Assembly: GCA_958299035.1 (NCBI GenBank)
Contig: CATQJL010000001.1
Span: forward strand, 50,842,461-50,906,460
Direction: 5' to 3'
DNA length: 64,000 nt
Source of the DNA: Cylicocyclus nassatus
Lineage: Eukaryota > Nematoda > Chromadorea > Rhabditida > Strongylidae
Made by a program: the position numbers and the translations under genes. Below the pieces are notes generated by a model. The model worked only from the letters and a program-made list of their open reading frames with translations, was not told the origin of the DNA and did not search any database. Position 1 is the first letter of the stretch. Each line of letters starts with the position of its first letter. Shown piece by piece: positions 1-11,092 of this stretch.

Positions 1-221
1 AAAAAAAAAGAAGGACGTCGGCTGGGGATATTCAGGGGATCATATAAAAAGCTGGAACATGCGTCTTCTACAAATTTGTTCAACTGTTCAATATATACGA
101 AGTCGGTAGTAGAAATACTTGCGGATAGCCAGACAACGTGAAATTCATATAACTTGAAGCTTCAGAAATGTAACTTTCTTTTGAGCTGCGATCCCTTCCG
201 ACGGCACGTTAATGCATGCGG
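1..221 (-). repeat. Arm of composite foldback family A (truncated by window edge)
   Basis: This stretch matches, with substitutions, the right arms at 8866-9066 and 30651-30864: same order of blocks (catcaggGATCAT, AAGCTGG, GTTCAAT, tACTTGCGGA, ACGTGAAAT, GAAGCTTCAG, GCTGCGATCCC, GCATGCGGCC). No opposite arm is visible before the window start, so the element is truncated or continues upstream. It is non-coding by inspection. Confidence 0.7.
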
Positions 222-692
222 CCTAGTGTTTCAAATGCCCAGTACTCAAATGTTTGGCACCGTTCATTTGTAAAAGCTCATTTTTTATAGAAAATCGCTA
301 AACAAGAAAGTAGGTTGGATTTGGAATTAGCTCAACAAACCGCGTCTAATGATACGCATTCCATTTCAAATCGCCATCGCGACTTGGGATCCTTCTCAGT
401 TAGATGCATTTGAGAGCGCAAATGCGATGATTTGAGGAAAATAAGGGTCCTTCAAATTAGCTGTGCTGTACTACGGGAAATATATCTGGCGCGACTTCTA
501 AAATGTCAAATTTGATGCCAGTAGTAGAATGGAAACTTGTGCAAGAATAGCGGAAGATGTAGTAGTGTCGTCAATTTTTATATGTGTATTTCTTTTCCAG
601 CTTATGACCTTCGACTTATTAGAATTACTTTTAAGCTTGCTGCGCATACTGTTTCTGAGACCGTCAGTGAATTAGATTAGATATTTGTTGCC
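222..692. other. Intergenic, mostly featureless; one arm-like fragment
   Basis: No gene seen. About 325-440 resembles one arm of the palindrome in the CNRIP1 intron (20524-21171): the AGCTCAaCAA, CTAATGATA and TCGCCA blocks are in the same order. The rest shows no recognisable structure. Confidence 0.4.
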
Positions 693-1152
693 TTAAAGGC
701 AGTGTCCGGGCAAAAAGTCGATTTTGAGATTTTGTGCTCACCCGGGCCCATTCGCTACGCTGAATCCGAAAATCCACACTAGAAAGCGCGGAAACGGCGA
801 AAAAGGGCTCTAACGCAGAAGGGGAATCAAAAGTGGGCGGGGTCTTCCCCAGGATGAATTCACGGTCCCAGCTCCCGGAGCGATCTTTTCAATTCAACTA
901 ACCGCCCTGACATCTCAACGGACCAAGTGCGAATGCATGATCTGAAGTCGGAAGCGAAAAGATCGCTCCGGGAGCTGGGACCGTGATTTCACCCTGGGGA
1001 AGACCCGCCCACTTTTGATTTCCCTTCTGCGTTAGAGCCCTTTTTCGTCGTTTTCGCGCTTTCCAGTGTGGATTTTCGGATTCAGCGTAGCGAATAGGCC
1101 CGGGTAAGTACAAAATCTCAAAATCGAGTTTTTGCCCGGACACTGCCTTTAA
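693..1152. mobile_element. Foldback MITE, TTAAAGGCAG family
   Basis: The two halves are inverted copies: TTAAAGGCAGTGTCCGGGCA at 693 is matched by its complement ending at 1152. Arms run to a centre near 920. Blocks such as GAATCCGAAAATCCACA and AAAAAGGGCTCTAACGC recur in both arms and in the copy at 45864-46265. The reading frames here (for example 898-1215 on the - strand) are palindrome artefacts. Confidence 0.85.
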
Positions 1153-1474
1153 AGGCAGCGTCCAGGCAGATCCGAGCTCGACGACCACGCCCACTTCCCT
1201 CGGACGGCCAACCAATTATGAACGAAATCTCCCCAGCCTTGACGTGTTTTCACATGACCAACACAGTCGAACTTACAGCGTTTACCTGTTAATACTTGCT
1301 TTCGACAAGGATAACATCAGAAGCACTCGTCCTGGTTTTCCCAAAATAGCCCCAAAAGGTGGTTTTCTGAGAAATTCACGCTTTTTAGTTCCATATTCGG
1401 AGTCAGCGCCATGAAAAGGCCTGGATAACATAAAAATATAGAAGTCGAGAATCTGCCTGGACGCTGCTTTTAAA
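1148..1474. mobile_element. Second foldback of the TTAAAGGCAG family, sharing an end with the first
   Basis: TTTAAAGGCAGCGTCCAGGC at 1148 is matched by GCCTGGACGCTGCTTTTAAA ending near 1474. The first element's last bases and this element's first bases form one palindromic TTTAAA, so the two are fused end to end. The interior differs from the first element. Confidence 0.75.
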
Positions 1475-2009
1475 TATGCGACTCTCAATGAAACCACCCC
1501 CATCCACTTGCTAGCGACCCATAGGGTACTAGATACTTCGGGGTTGCTGTAAACAGGTTGACACTCATTTCATTTTTTGAACGACTCGCGAGTTGTAAAT
1601 ATTGGTACAGACAAAATACTACGCTCTGAAAGAAGAAGCATCTAACAGTAGGAAATCATCTGCTCATCTTTACTATCATCTTCGCAGGAATCCTATTCCA
1701 AAAATCCCAGTTCCTAATCTTTTCACTGAAAATCAGCAAAGATCATCTCTAATGAAGAACAGCTGCTTTCGACCAAAGATCAGATTGATTTTATGTAACA
1801 CTGTTATACCTTGAAAAGCGTTAAGCTTTTTCCTTGAGAAAAACCAACTACAGATGCATACCTCCTTCGAAAGCAGCTTTCACTAATTTCATAAGACTGA
1901 ATCTCTGACATTTTCTGCCCACCGGAACCAATACGCCCTAATTTTTTTTCCATTGACGACAAAAGTAGAGAACTTAGAGTGTAAGACTTCAAAAGTTTTA
2001 CAAGCCTAG
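1475..2009. other. Intergenic, nothing recognised
   Basis: AT-rich sequence without a convincing exon, RNA gene or inverted repeat. Confidence 0.4.
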
Positions 2010-2190
2010 AGTTAAGGAGTTAAGGAAGGTGTTCTGTCGCATAAAGTCGCTGGTCTTTTCGTGGAGCGGGACCTCTCTGGTCATTTCTTCCAGCGAGACC
2101 AGGCACTCCGCTGTTCTCCCTTTTGGAGGCAAAGGTAGGATGTTTTTAGAGCAGGAAATCTCAAAAGTATCCTTCGGCAAAGTTTCTTAA
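2010..2190. repeat. Detached unit of the ~150-bp tandem repeat
   Basis: Carries the same ordered blocks as the array at 2930-4240: TGTCGCATAAAGTC, a GACC/TGGTC block, AAGGTAGGATGTTTTTAGAG, AGGAAATCTCAAAAGTAT and TTCGGCAAAG. It is cut off from the array by unrelated insertions at about 2195-2900. Confidence 0.75.
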
Positions 2191-2194
2191 GCCT

Positions 2195-2410
2195 AATCTA
2201 TATATATATAAAACTCAATGTCTGTGAGGATGTTCGTTTAGTTGTTCGTTCGTTATAGAAACGCCAGCCATTGAACCGATTTAGCTAAAACTTCGCACAC
2301 ATATGTTTTCGACCCCGGCGGTGGTTTATGGCTACTTTTCGCGGCGATTCGCAGGGTCCTTCTATTGATTTATTGATTTGTTTACCTAAACTGGGAAAAT
2401 GAAAGCTTGA
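2195..2410 (+). repeat. Fragment of the ATCGAT/GTCTG terminal repeat family B
   Basis: TATATATATAAAACTCAATG followed by a GTCTG block, an AACCGATTTAGC block, GCACACATATG and a CCCCGGCGG block. This is the same order as the ends of the large elements at 32330-33390, 33661-34073 and 43370-43640, but strongly diverged. No inner part is retained. Confidence 0.5.
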
Positions 2411-2719
2411 TGTGCTTTAACCAATCATTTTCCAATAAACGTGTAAGCGGTGGTAGTAAAGTTCATTCTAATCACATGGTCGGCAGGATGCAGTGGGTTC
2501 GTCTCAAAGCGCTTTTGGCGCATTGTAGATGTCAGAAAGTGTGAATATGATCGACTTCCAGATCCGTGTGAAGGTGTGCTGTGGACTTCACTGATTTTGA
2601 GGACAAGCCCAACGAGAGAGCACGAAATACAATGCTATAATGTGAAGGTTTGAAAGTTTATCCCGAAAATCAGGAAAGTGTGCAACCTTTCCCCCTCCCC
2701 CCCTCTACACGAATTTGGG

Positions 2720-2879
2720 AACCGATGACATTCCGGTGGATAAGGGAACGAACTTCGCCAGTTTGAACCCGCCTTTGCTGGCAACTATCCTTTCGAAGTA
2801 TTGTTGCATGTGATTGCAGGACCAGTAGTTCGTGGAGAAGTTTCAAACTGGCGAAGTTCGTTTCCCTACCCCATTTCGG
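2720..2879. mobile_element. Short foldback element (CGCCAGTTTG hairpin)
   Basis: GGGAACGAACTTCGCCAGTT near 2744 pairs with AACTGGCGAAGTTCG near 2847. The ends carry ACCGATGACATTCCGG on the left and a diverged complement on the right. A related hairpin lies at about 8625-8760. It interrupts the tandem array together with the family B fragment. Confidence 0.65.
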
Positions 2880-2929
2880 TTAAACTAAAAGTCTCGGGTG
2901 AGACCGGGACCATCAGCTAGTTGTTAAAT

Positions 2930-4240
2930 AAGTCTCCGTCGCAAAAAACTCTCCGCTGTTTTCTGTCAGGTGGACCAGGTATGCCTGGATCTTTTCTCTT
3001 TTGAAGGCAATAGTAGGATGCTTTAAGAGCAGGAAATCTCAAAAGTGTATTCGGCAACGTATTTTGAGCCTAGGAACTCTTAGAAAGTGTTTTATCGCAC
3101 AGAGTCCCTGGATTTTCTGCAGGCGAGGCCAAGTTCGCCGTGACCTTTTCCTTTTGAAGGCAAAAGTAGGATGTTTTTAGAGTCGAAGAATACGAAAGTA
3201 ACTCTCGCCAAATTTTTATTAGTTTGAACTCAGAATGTTTTGAGAAAGTGTCTTGCTGCATGAAATTCCTGGTATTCTCTGCCAGCGAAATCAAGTTTGT
3301 GCTGCACTCTTGTCTTGCGAAGGCAAAAGTAGGATGTTTTGGAGGAAAGAATATCAAAAATATCTTTCAGTGAAGTTTTTTGAATTTATCTGTAAAGCGT
3401 AAGATTTTTAGAAAAAGTGTCCTGTTGCATAAAGTCTCTGGTCAATTCTGCTAACAGTTTGCCCCGTTTTTTTTTCGTTTGAAGGCAAAGGTAGGATGTC
3501 CTAGAGCAGAAAACCTCAAAAATATCTCTCGTCAAAATTTTTTAGGCCTAATCGCTGAAAAAGGTTCCCTTTGCGTAAAGTTCCAGTTATTTTCTGCCAG
3601 GTGGACCAAATTGCCTAGCTCTTTTTTCTTTTGAAGGTAGGATGTTCTTGGAGTAGGAAAAATCAAAAGTGTCTTTCGGCAAAATATCTTGAACTCAAAA
3701 ACTCCTAGAAATAGTCTTCTGTCGCACAAAAGGCCTGGTCGTTTCAGCGAGACAAGTTCGCTTTCCCCTTTTGGAGGTAGTAGGATGTTCCTAGGATAGA
3801 AAATCTCAAAAGTATTTTTCAGTGATTTGAAATGTATCTGCAAAGTTCTTAGAAAAAGTGTCCTGTCGCCTAAAGTCCCTAGTCTTTCTACCGGCAAAAA
3901 CAAGTTCACCCTGCTCTTTTCCCTTTGGAGGCAAAAGTAGGATGTTTTTAGAGAAGAGAATGTTAGAAATATCTTTCCTTGAAATTTTTGAAATTTATGT
4001 GTGAAGCGTAGGAGTTCCTAAGAATGTATCCTGTCGCATAAGGTCCCTTATCTATTCTGCTGGCAGTTTGTTTGCTTTTTTCTCCTTTGAAGGCACTAGT
4101 AGGGTGTTCTTAGAGAGAAAAATCTCAAAATCATTTATAGGCAAATTTCCTAAGCCAAGGATTGCTTTGAGAAAAAGCGTCCTGTTACATGAATTCCCTG
4201 GTCTTTTCTGCTAATGACAACAAGTTTGCCCTGCTCATAA
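2930..4240. repeat. Degenerate tandem array, unit about 140-160 bp
   Basis: Roughly nine diverged units follow each other. Each contains a TCctGTCGCATAAAGTCcCTGGT-like block, a short GACCAAGTT block, CTTTTGAAGGCAAAAGTAGG, ATGTTnTTAGAG, AAATCTCAAAAGTAT and TTTCnGcAAA. The GTAGGATGT core recurs near 3013, 3165, 3329, 3492, 3637, 3780, 3938 and, altered, 4090. Reading frames across it are open only because the unit is stop-poor on one strand. I see no conserved protein. Confidence 0.8.
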
Positions 4241-4519
4241 ATTGGGAAATGCATATGTAAGATGTAACAAACATATACAGTGGATTCACTGATAGTTAGT
4301 AACAAGCTCAAGCGCAGCAAACCTAAAAATAATCTCAATAAGTTCACAAACAGAAAAGAAATAAACGCATGAGATACAACTGTTCTACTACACAACTTTC
4401 CTGTTCTAATAGCAAAGCCTCCATTTCATAACTAACATCAAGGTTCACAACTTAAGAGTCGCATTATATACCATTTTCTATACAGCACAACTGATTTGAC
4501 GGACCCTTATTTTCTGTAG

Positions 4520-4810
4520 AATCAGCGCATTTGAGGTGTTGTGCAAGAGGAACGTAGTAATTGTCAGCCGCTACTGCCAACTCGTGGCATTGCGCTATTT
4601 TTCTTATGAAAAATTTCAAACTCAGTAAAAATGAGGAAGATCAAATTGAGTGCTATGAAAGAAAATGCTATCAAATTAAATTTTTTGCTCGGAGCCGGAT
4701 ATATGCAATTTGGTAATGCTTTCGCAAAAAAAACGTGAACCCGAAGTCTACCTTTGGAACACTTCTTCACTGATAACGTAATTTTGCAGCCCATTTTCAA
4801 CCTAATGAAG
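4520..4810. repeat. Segmental duplication, copy 1
   Basis: Shares an ordered set of blocks with 5490-5760: GGTGTTGTGCAAGAGGAACG, CGCTaCTGcCAA, the ACTCAGTAAAAaTGa region, CAGCCCATTt and the TACCTTTGgAAC region. The copies are diverged. A family B element lies between them, which may have been inserted into a former tandem pair. No convincing gene is visible in either copy. Confidence 0.5.
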
Positions 4811-4867
4811 CCAATGCAAATCCTTAGGCCTAATCAGAAGCTCAAACTAAGGAAATGCTCTATATTT

Positions 4868-5440
4868 TTGCGTATGGATGGTTAGGAACGAGGTAAGAGA
4901 TGCTCTATTAACACCCAACAGCAATCGGGTGAGAGCCTGTTTGTCTATCTGTCTGTATGTATTTGTGTACCTATGTTCTATGTTCCGAATAAAATTCCAC
5001 TTCTGGACCGATCTGGACCAAACTTGGCACACACACACACTTCGGGGTGGGGCGGGTGTCGTAGGCTATTTTTCCTTATCGATCGGTATCGATTTTACCG
5101 ATTTTTATCGGTTTTTTTGAAGTTTGACCTAGGCCTGGAGTTGGCGAGGGGGGGTAAGTGAGCATGCTGATTACGAACACAATATTACTTTGTAGAATAG
5201 TCTATTATTTTTATCGGTTTCAGCAATTTTTTGCAGCGTTCGAAATACGAGGATGGAATTTGGCACAGTGGGGTAAATGGGCATGCTGATTACGAATACA
5301 ACATTATTGTCAAAATTATCGAGTACTTCTATTTTGGTCGACAGCAAAGTTCATGCTACGGGGTTGGAAATTTTCATAGGGGAGGGGGGTAAGTGAGCAT
5401 GCTGATTACTAACACAGCGGGAGTAGGGAATTGGCATGTA
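4868..5440 (+). mobile_element. Family B element, diverged copy
   Basis: Holds GTCTATCTGTCTGTATG, TATGTTCCGAATAAAATTCC, ACCAAACTTGGCACACACAC, a CGGGTGTCGTAG block and TATCGATCGGTATCGATTTT. Degenerate tandem units follow with the GGGGTAAGTGAGCATGCTGA motif (about 5150, 5265 and 5390). Same architecture as one arm of 32330-33390. Confidence 0.65.
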
Positions 5441-5459
5441 GAAATGGGCACAGGGAAAG

Positions 5460-5492
5460 CTGTACAGAGATAGCATCCCTATCTCTGTACAG
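5460..5492. repeat. Perfect 14-bp hairpin
   Basis: CTGTACAGAGATAG (5460-5473) and CTATCTCTGTACAG (5479-5492) are exact inverted copies around a 5-nt loop. Function unknown. Confidence 0.8.
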
Positions 5493-5760
5493 GGGTGTGG
5501 TGCAAGAGGAACGATAGCAATTGCCGGCCGCTGCTGTCAATGCAATATCTGCCTCAAAATGCGCAATTTTCAGACTTATAAACTTGAGTAAAATTGCAGC
5601 AAATGCTTTACTCGATGAGTTCTGCTCACAGCCCATTGATAAGCCAGGTTTGGGAATGTTATTGCAGTAAAAACCTGAAATACTTGAAGTTTCACCTTTG
5701 AAACCCTTGGTCGGTATTTAAAATTTATTTTCACATCTCATTTTCAAGCAAACAGAATCT
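5490..5760. repeat. Segmental duplication, copy 2
   Basis: Partner of 4520-4810 (see that entry). GTGGTGCAAGAGGAACGATA at the left and CACCTTTGaAAC near the right are the clearest shared anchors. Confidence 0.5.
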
Positions 5761-5929
5761 GGCCAGTAGTAAAGCTGCCTCATTCGATTTCTTTTGAGGA
5801 AAGCTTCAGTTTAAAGCTTCGACGAGTCAGCTCTGTCTCAGTTGAGCCATTGATTGATGATTCCAACCATTCACATTGATATGACTGAGTACGCCACGTT
5901 CATGCAAGTATACAATTAAAAGATAATAA

Positions 5930-6170
5930 ACTGTATGTGCTACGTTTCAAAAGTCAAAACCCATCCGCTAAACATTCACATCTTGTGATTGGTACTAGCG
6001 GCGGAGACGTGGCCGCACTTTTTAGATCTTGTCAAAGATCGTCAGCCTGCACTGTGGCTCCTCTCTCAGTATGTTCGACATATTAAGATGACGTGTATCG
6101 TAAGTTACTCTGGAGTAACTCACGGAAATTTTCTCTAAAACTCCTCATTAGCACACTATTTCGGGAGGTC
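5930..6170 (+). repeat. Dispersed conserved unit, copy 1 (second copy 58100-58340)
   Basis: Shares TGGCCGC, ATCTTGTcAA, CTGCACTGTGGCT, CAGTAT, CGACAT and a palindromic GTTACTC..GAGTAAC block in the same order with 58100-58340. Neither strand keeps a common reading frame between the two copies, so a non-coding repeat or an RNA-type unit is more likely than a protein. Confidence 0.5.
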
Positions 6171-6706
6171 ATCGCTCGGATCATCTCCGATGGCTGAGCA
6201 GAGAGATCTCCTCTTTGCCGAATCTGATCTGAGGTTCACATGTCAAATGACGTTGCATTCTTATAGCATGGGGAAGTGGGCGGTCATCATTTTACCTGAC
6301 TGAACCTCACATAGGAGGGGATCATCTCTCCTGACCGAGCTTTACTACGGGTCTCTATCTCATTCTCTTGTTCATATGAAAGTGTAATGGGAGGATGCTC
6401 TAGATTTCTGCGTGCTGGTGGACAAACGTTAAAAGATGCGCGAGTTATTGACACCCACAAGCTACCGTTCCTCTTGCTCGCCACCCCAGAGTTAGAGATG
6501 GGACCTTCTCAGAGTGTTTTGACAGGGCCGGGCGGAGTCAGGTAAACCAGCTATTCTTCAACATAAGATTCCGTGGTTCCCTCCCCCTTCTCAGACAAAT
6601 ATTGCAAGCATCCGCCCCCTCACGGCTCCTTCTGGCGGTGCGTTGGCACAAAATTATTGGAGTGACCATCCTCGGTCTTGAATCTATCCGCTTGGTGATC
6701 CGCGGC
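6171..6706. other. Intergenic, nothing recognised
   Basis: No supported exon. Short open frames exist on both strands but lack splice context or recognisable domains. Confidence 0.35.
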
Positions 6707-6890
6707 TTGAAGGCAGTGTTCAAGCAAATCTGGACACATGGGTTTCAGGCGCGGAGGGTTTGGGGACGGATTTCTCAGTCGTAAATGAATCATTTAGCTG
6801 CCGCTTGGGCAGTACCTTAGTTAGGACCCCCTCATCAGTTTTTAGGCAAAAAAACCCATGTGCCCAGATTTGCCTGGACAATGCCTTTAA
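6707..6890. mobile_element. Small foldback of the TTAAAGGCAG family
   Basis: TTGAAGGCAGTGTTCAAGCA at 6707 mirrors TGCCTGGACAATGCCTTTAA ending at 6890. Inner arms (CAAATCTGGACACATGGGTT and its complement) are also inverted. At 184 bp it is the shortest family member seen. Confidence 0.8.
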
Positions 6891-7930
6891 TGTTCCCTGT
6901 TGAGGAAAGGGCGGGCTCTAACAGTTTCATCGGAAACTCGCGGCGCAGAAAAAAAACATTAGAACTAGCCTCACTTTTACTGAAAGCCCTGCTGAGTATT
7001 CAGGTGAGTTTTGTGCCTTAACAGAGTTTCTGCATCGGGCGACCTCGGCCTTTATAAAACACCACACCTTGTCTCGGTAAATAGCCCGAATGAACTGTCT
7101 TGAACCCTATACTGTACCCTTTATAATGTATATGAAAGCGCTATCTGCAGTATGCAAGGAATTTCACGATCACAAAAACACCTGCGCACAACAAAACCTA
7201 ATAGCACCGTAATCCCCCCTGCCGTAAACGAGCCTTCACATTCTTGTATAAAATTATTAGGTTGTACCTAAAGTAAACACTTTTTTAGATAAATCAAGGT
7301 GTTTGTTTTTATAGTAGACTTAGGGCATCCTTAGAGCAGATCAAACTCTAAAATGACCAACAAAGATCCACCTAAGTTGCATTCCATGTAAAGTTTCATG
7401 CGAAAATTCAAATACATTTCATCACCTACGGACCTCCAACTTGGTCATTATACAGAGGCACACAGTTACACAAATATGCCTTTATTGGATTTTTTCCATA
7501 GAAAGTGAGAAAAAGAGATAATTTAAAAATAGCAGACTCCGCCCCCCAGACCCTCCCACATGTGTCATTGTATACTATAAGCCTTACTAAGTATAATCAC
7601 ATAACTTTGCTCCTGTGGTGCTCTTATAAACGAGAGACACCTAGTTTTACATGAAAAACGCGAAAAAAGGCATTTTGGCGTTTTCGAACCATCTTTAATT
7701 CTCAATTTTGAACTCCGGAAGAAATCCACCAAATACATTTTTGGGTACTACTGTGTATCTACTATGTAAAGACTATAGAGGTCGTAGGTGTTTCCTAAAA
7801 GGAGATCCGATTCCCACAGTAGCCTAAATTTTTGATTTTTGGCTTCAAATCTTACCTGAATTGCGATTGAGGTGGGTATTTGGTGGTCTTTCTGTGGAGC
7901 TTGCTCCGCTCGATCGAATGGTACCCTAAG
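6891..7930. other. Intergenic, nothing recognised
   Basis: About 1 kb with no convincing gene or repeat structure. Confidence 0.35.
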
Positions 7931-7935
7931 GGCGC

Positions 7936-9066
7936 ATGCATTAACATCCCCGCTGGGGAGGGGATCGCAGCTCAAAAGAAAGCTTCATGTTCTGAAGCTT
8001 CAGATACCTGTATCTCACGCTGCCTACCTGTCCGCAAGTATTCCTACTATCCTTCACTATGAACACATTGAACAGCAGCGAGAAGCTGTACAAACCGCAT
8101 TTTCCAGCTTTTGTATGATCCCTGATGATCCCGGCGATTCTCTTCAAAGTCACTTCTCTTTCTTTGAAGCTAAAAAACTTCAAAAGTTGTACTAATTATC
8201 TAATACGACAGCGCTGAGCATGTTGCTGATGAGAACAATTGAGTCTTTGAAAAAGCGAATTTCTCGGCAAACCCCAGCTATCGATTGTGGTTCGTCGCAA
8301 ATTTCATGACTCCGATACATCACTTGTTCTTATCAGCAACGTGCTAATCACTGTTGGGGTAGATAATCTGCACAACTTTAGAAGCTTTGCTTTAACTTTG
8401 GAGAAAGAAAAAAGACTTTAACAAGTCAACGACAACCCTCATTTTCAGTTGTCTGCCTTGTCGGACAATACTTTCTACGGACAAGTCGGAAAATTTTAAC
8501 TAGAATCAGGCAGATCAACATCTACAGTATAACTACAGCAATCCTAAGGAGCAGCAGAAAAGCGCGGACGTAATTTCTATTGTCACAGCGTAAGAGAACT
8601 TCTTATGCCAAAACACTAGTAACTTGGGTAGGGGAACGAAGGCCGCCAGTTGGGGCCGCCTCCGCGGACTACTGGTCTGGAACGACATGCAAACATTCGA
8701 GAAGGACCAGTTGGCCGCGAAAGGCTGCTCAAACTGGCGGCCTTCTTCCCCCCACCCTAGTTTCAACAAAATTTGGCCATGACCCACCATGTGGGTCACA
8801 TTGCCCTCATGGCAGTCGTTGCATGACCCACCATTGGGTCATGTTGTCGTCGATGTGTTAAAGAGAAGCGCCGGGGATCATCAGGAATCATACACAAGCT
8901 GAAAATGCGGCTTGTACAGTCGCTGCTGTTCAATGTGTTCATAAGGATAGAAGGAATACTTACGGATAGGTAAACAACGTGAAATCTAGATATTTGAAGC
9001 TTCAGAATATAAAGCTTTCTTTTAAGCTGCGGTCCCCTCCCCAGCGGGGATGTAAATGCATGCGGC
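7936..9066. mobile_element. Composite foldback family A with a nested insertion
   Basis: Left arm 7936-8165 begins GCATGCATTAACATCCCCGC. The right arm 8866-9066 is its inverted copy. The inner unit 8198-8420 (CTCCGATACATCACTTGTTC, AGATAATCTGCACAACTTT) is shared with the copy at 29496-30865. The segment 8421-8865 has no counterpart there and is probably an insertion; it contains the hairpin at 8625-8760. Confidence 0.75.
8625..8760. mobile_element. Nested hairpin element (GGCCGCCAGTTTG type)
   Basis: GGGGAACGAAGGCCGCCAGT at the left pairs with ACTGGCGGCCTTCTTCCCCC at the right. The end architecture matches the element at 2720-2879, with a different arm sequence. Confidence 0.65.
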
Positions 9067-11090
9067 CCTAAGTCTCTTAGGAAAACAAAAACAGCTTAAT
9101 ATGTTTGGAAATGGTTTACTCTTGGAACAGCCTAACACATTTGTCTCGGCGAGCTGGATCCGCCTGTTTCCGAATTCAGAATTTATTGGCATCGGTACTG
9201 AGGAAGTTATGCGTGGGGGGGGGGGGGGGGAGGGAGGGCACATTCGCGTTGGGACGATGGACGGAAAGTAGGCAGCTTCGGCGCAATCGGCATCTAGGCA
9301 AAACAGGCGAATCCGCCAATTTCGGCGGGCATTCTTACATTCCGCTGTTACAACGGTACCTGTATGAGCAGTACTCCATGCAGCAAGGAAGTTCTGTCAA
9401 ATATGCGCATGATGTGACTTTTGTACTAAACATTGACAAGGGACTGTGCGCTTTATCTTGAAAAGCTGATGTCTGATTTATCAGCGGACAGGCATGAGTT
9501 GAATGCTGCCATGCCCAATCTTCATTGAATAACAATGCAATACGGCTGTTAGAATGCATATCGGAGGTACTTGCGTCGGGGAACCAAAGGCTTTGCCGCT
9601 TGTATCCGCAGGAGATGATCAGAATGCGAATATCACGGAGAAGATGTGACAAGCACTTGATAATTTTTGTAAATATCGGAACAAGGGAATGAATTTCTTC
9701 ATGCTTGGAATACCTTCCAAAAAGTACGAAGGGCAGATTTGTTATAAGAACTCATAACGGATGATCAATCAAACAAGAAGCTTGAGGTTTGAAATTTGAT
9801 TGGAGCATTAAAAAATTTTTGCTTCTTTGTAAAGAACGCTAACGTTCTGATATCATGCCTTTTCACAATGTTGTAAACATTCATTTGAGTTTTGGATTTA
9901 ACAAACGCGCATAGAACGGACCACGATGATAATCTCAAGTTCTTAGATGAAGAGTGTTCAGAAAGCATGCGCTGCGATACATAGGGCTTCAAGAAAGTTT
10001 TTTATACTTTAATTAACCCCATTTTTTGATACTTTAAATATAGTTTCAAAATCCCAGGGTGTCTGAAGTTTGCAGGATCTAATGGTTGTACATAAACTGC
10101 CTCAATCTCAATGCAATAAATTTCAAGACTTCAGTTTCTTCGTGATATTCTATTTCTATGAAGGTTAAGCCAGGTGAGCGAGCCCGTGTTGATGTTGTGC
10201 ATCGCAATCTGGGTAACCTCAAGGCCATGGTGTGTTCCTGGGCAATGCTCAAAAGGCCTTTCATAAGAGCATTTACACATCATCGCATTATTGCCCCAGG
10301 CGTTTAGAGAATGTGGGGTGCGAGTGAGCAGATTAGATACATATCACAGATCAGCTCTTATAGCAAATGTCACATTTTGTATGACCGCTATCTCACTCTG
10401 CAAGCAAGATTTTAGTATGTATCTTATAATTTTCTTCCCTATTACTTCATAAAGGCGCAGGTTAGTTAGGAAGAATAAGTGTTCTTGTGAGTTATAAGAT
10501 AAACATATAGGTGTCTTCGTCTATATATGGGTTAATCGCTGTTTTTTCTTCCATCACGAAATCACAGTCCTTATAAAACCCTTGCATCAAGTAAAAAATG
10601 GCGGCAATTAGAGACCATTCTAGATTACTGGACTACTGTATTTTATAACCCTCCAAGGGTCTTTGAGGAGAGGAAATGTAAGGAAACATCGGAAGCGTTT
10701 ACATGATTTTGGCAATTTCAGCTGTCACTTGTGTCTTCTCTTATCTCTGCATTGTTTGTCTTTCACATCTCAAGAGCAAAGAATACCATTAACAACAGAC
10801 AGACATCATGCCTTTCGGTTATTTTGCCGATTTTATTTTTATTCTTTGTATTTCATTTCCTTTCTGCGTTCATCCTTATTGTATGAATAAAGCTTTTACT
10901 CCTGGACTTGCCGTAGACGTTGCAGTAACACAATCTCCATTGGGTTGTGATTGAAACCAGCATTGGGTGTTCTTTCGCTTCTCTCTGTCCAAGACTTGTG
11001 TTGTATTCTGCCTGTAACTGCTCATATGCTGGCAGTTCAAAAACATATTCTTCTTCACGACAATTCCAATAATTTGATTAGCATTTCCTT
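9067..11090. other. Unassigned region with a few coding-like stretches
   Basis: A G-run of about 17 bases lies at 9215-9231. An open, protein-like frame without a start lies at 9496-9688 (+). On the - strand a 68-codon open frame lies at about 11090-10870. None has family similarity I recognise, so I do not call a gene here. Confidence 0.3.
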
Positions 11091-11092
11091 CT

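Noticed and set aside
2930..4240. CRISPR-like array
   Set aside because: Units are about 150 bp, diverged, without short identical repeats and unique spacers; the DNA is clearly eukaryotic.
9105..9461. 118-aa frame with a YAHDVTF segment reminiscent of histidine phosphatases
   Set aside because: Only a four-residue resemblance, begins in a repeat arm and a G-run, no RHG motif.
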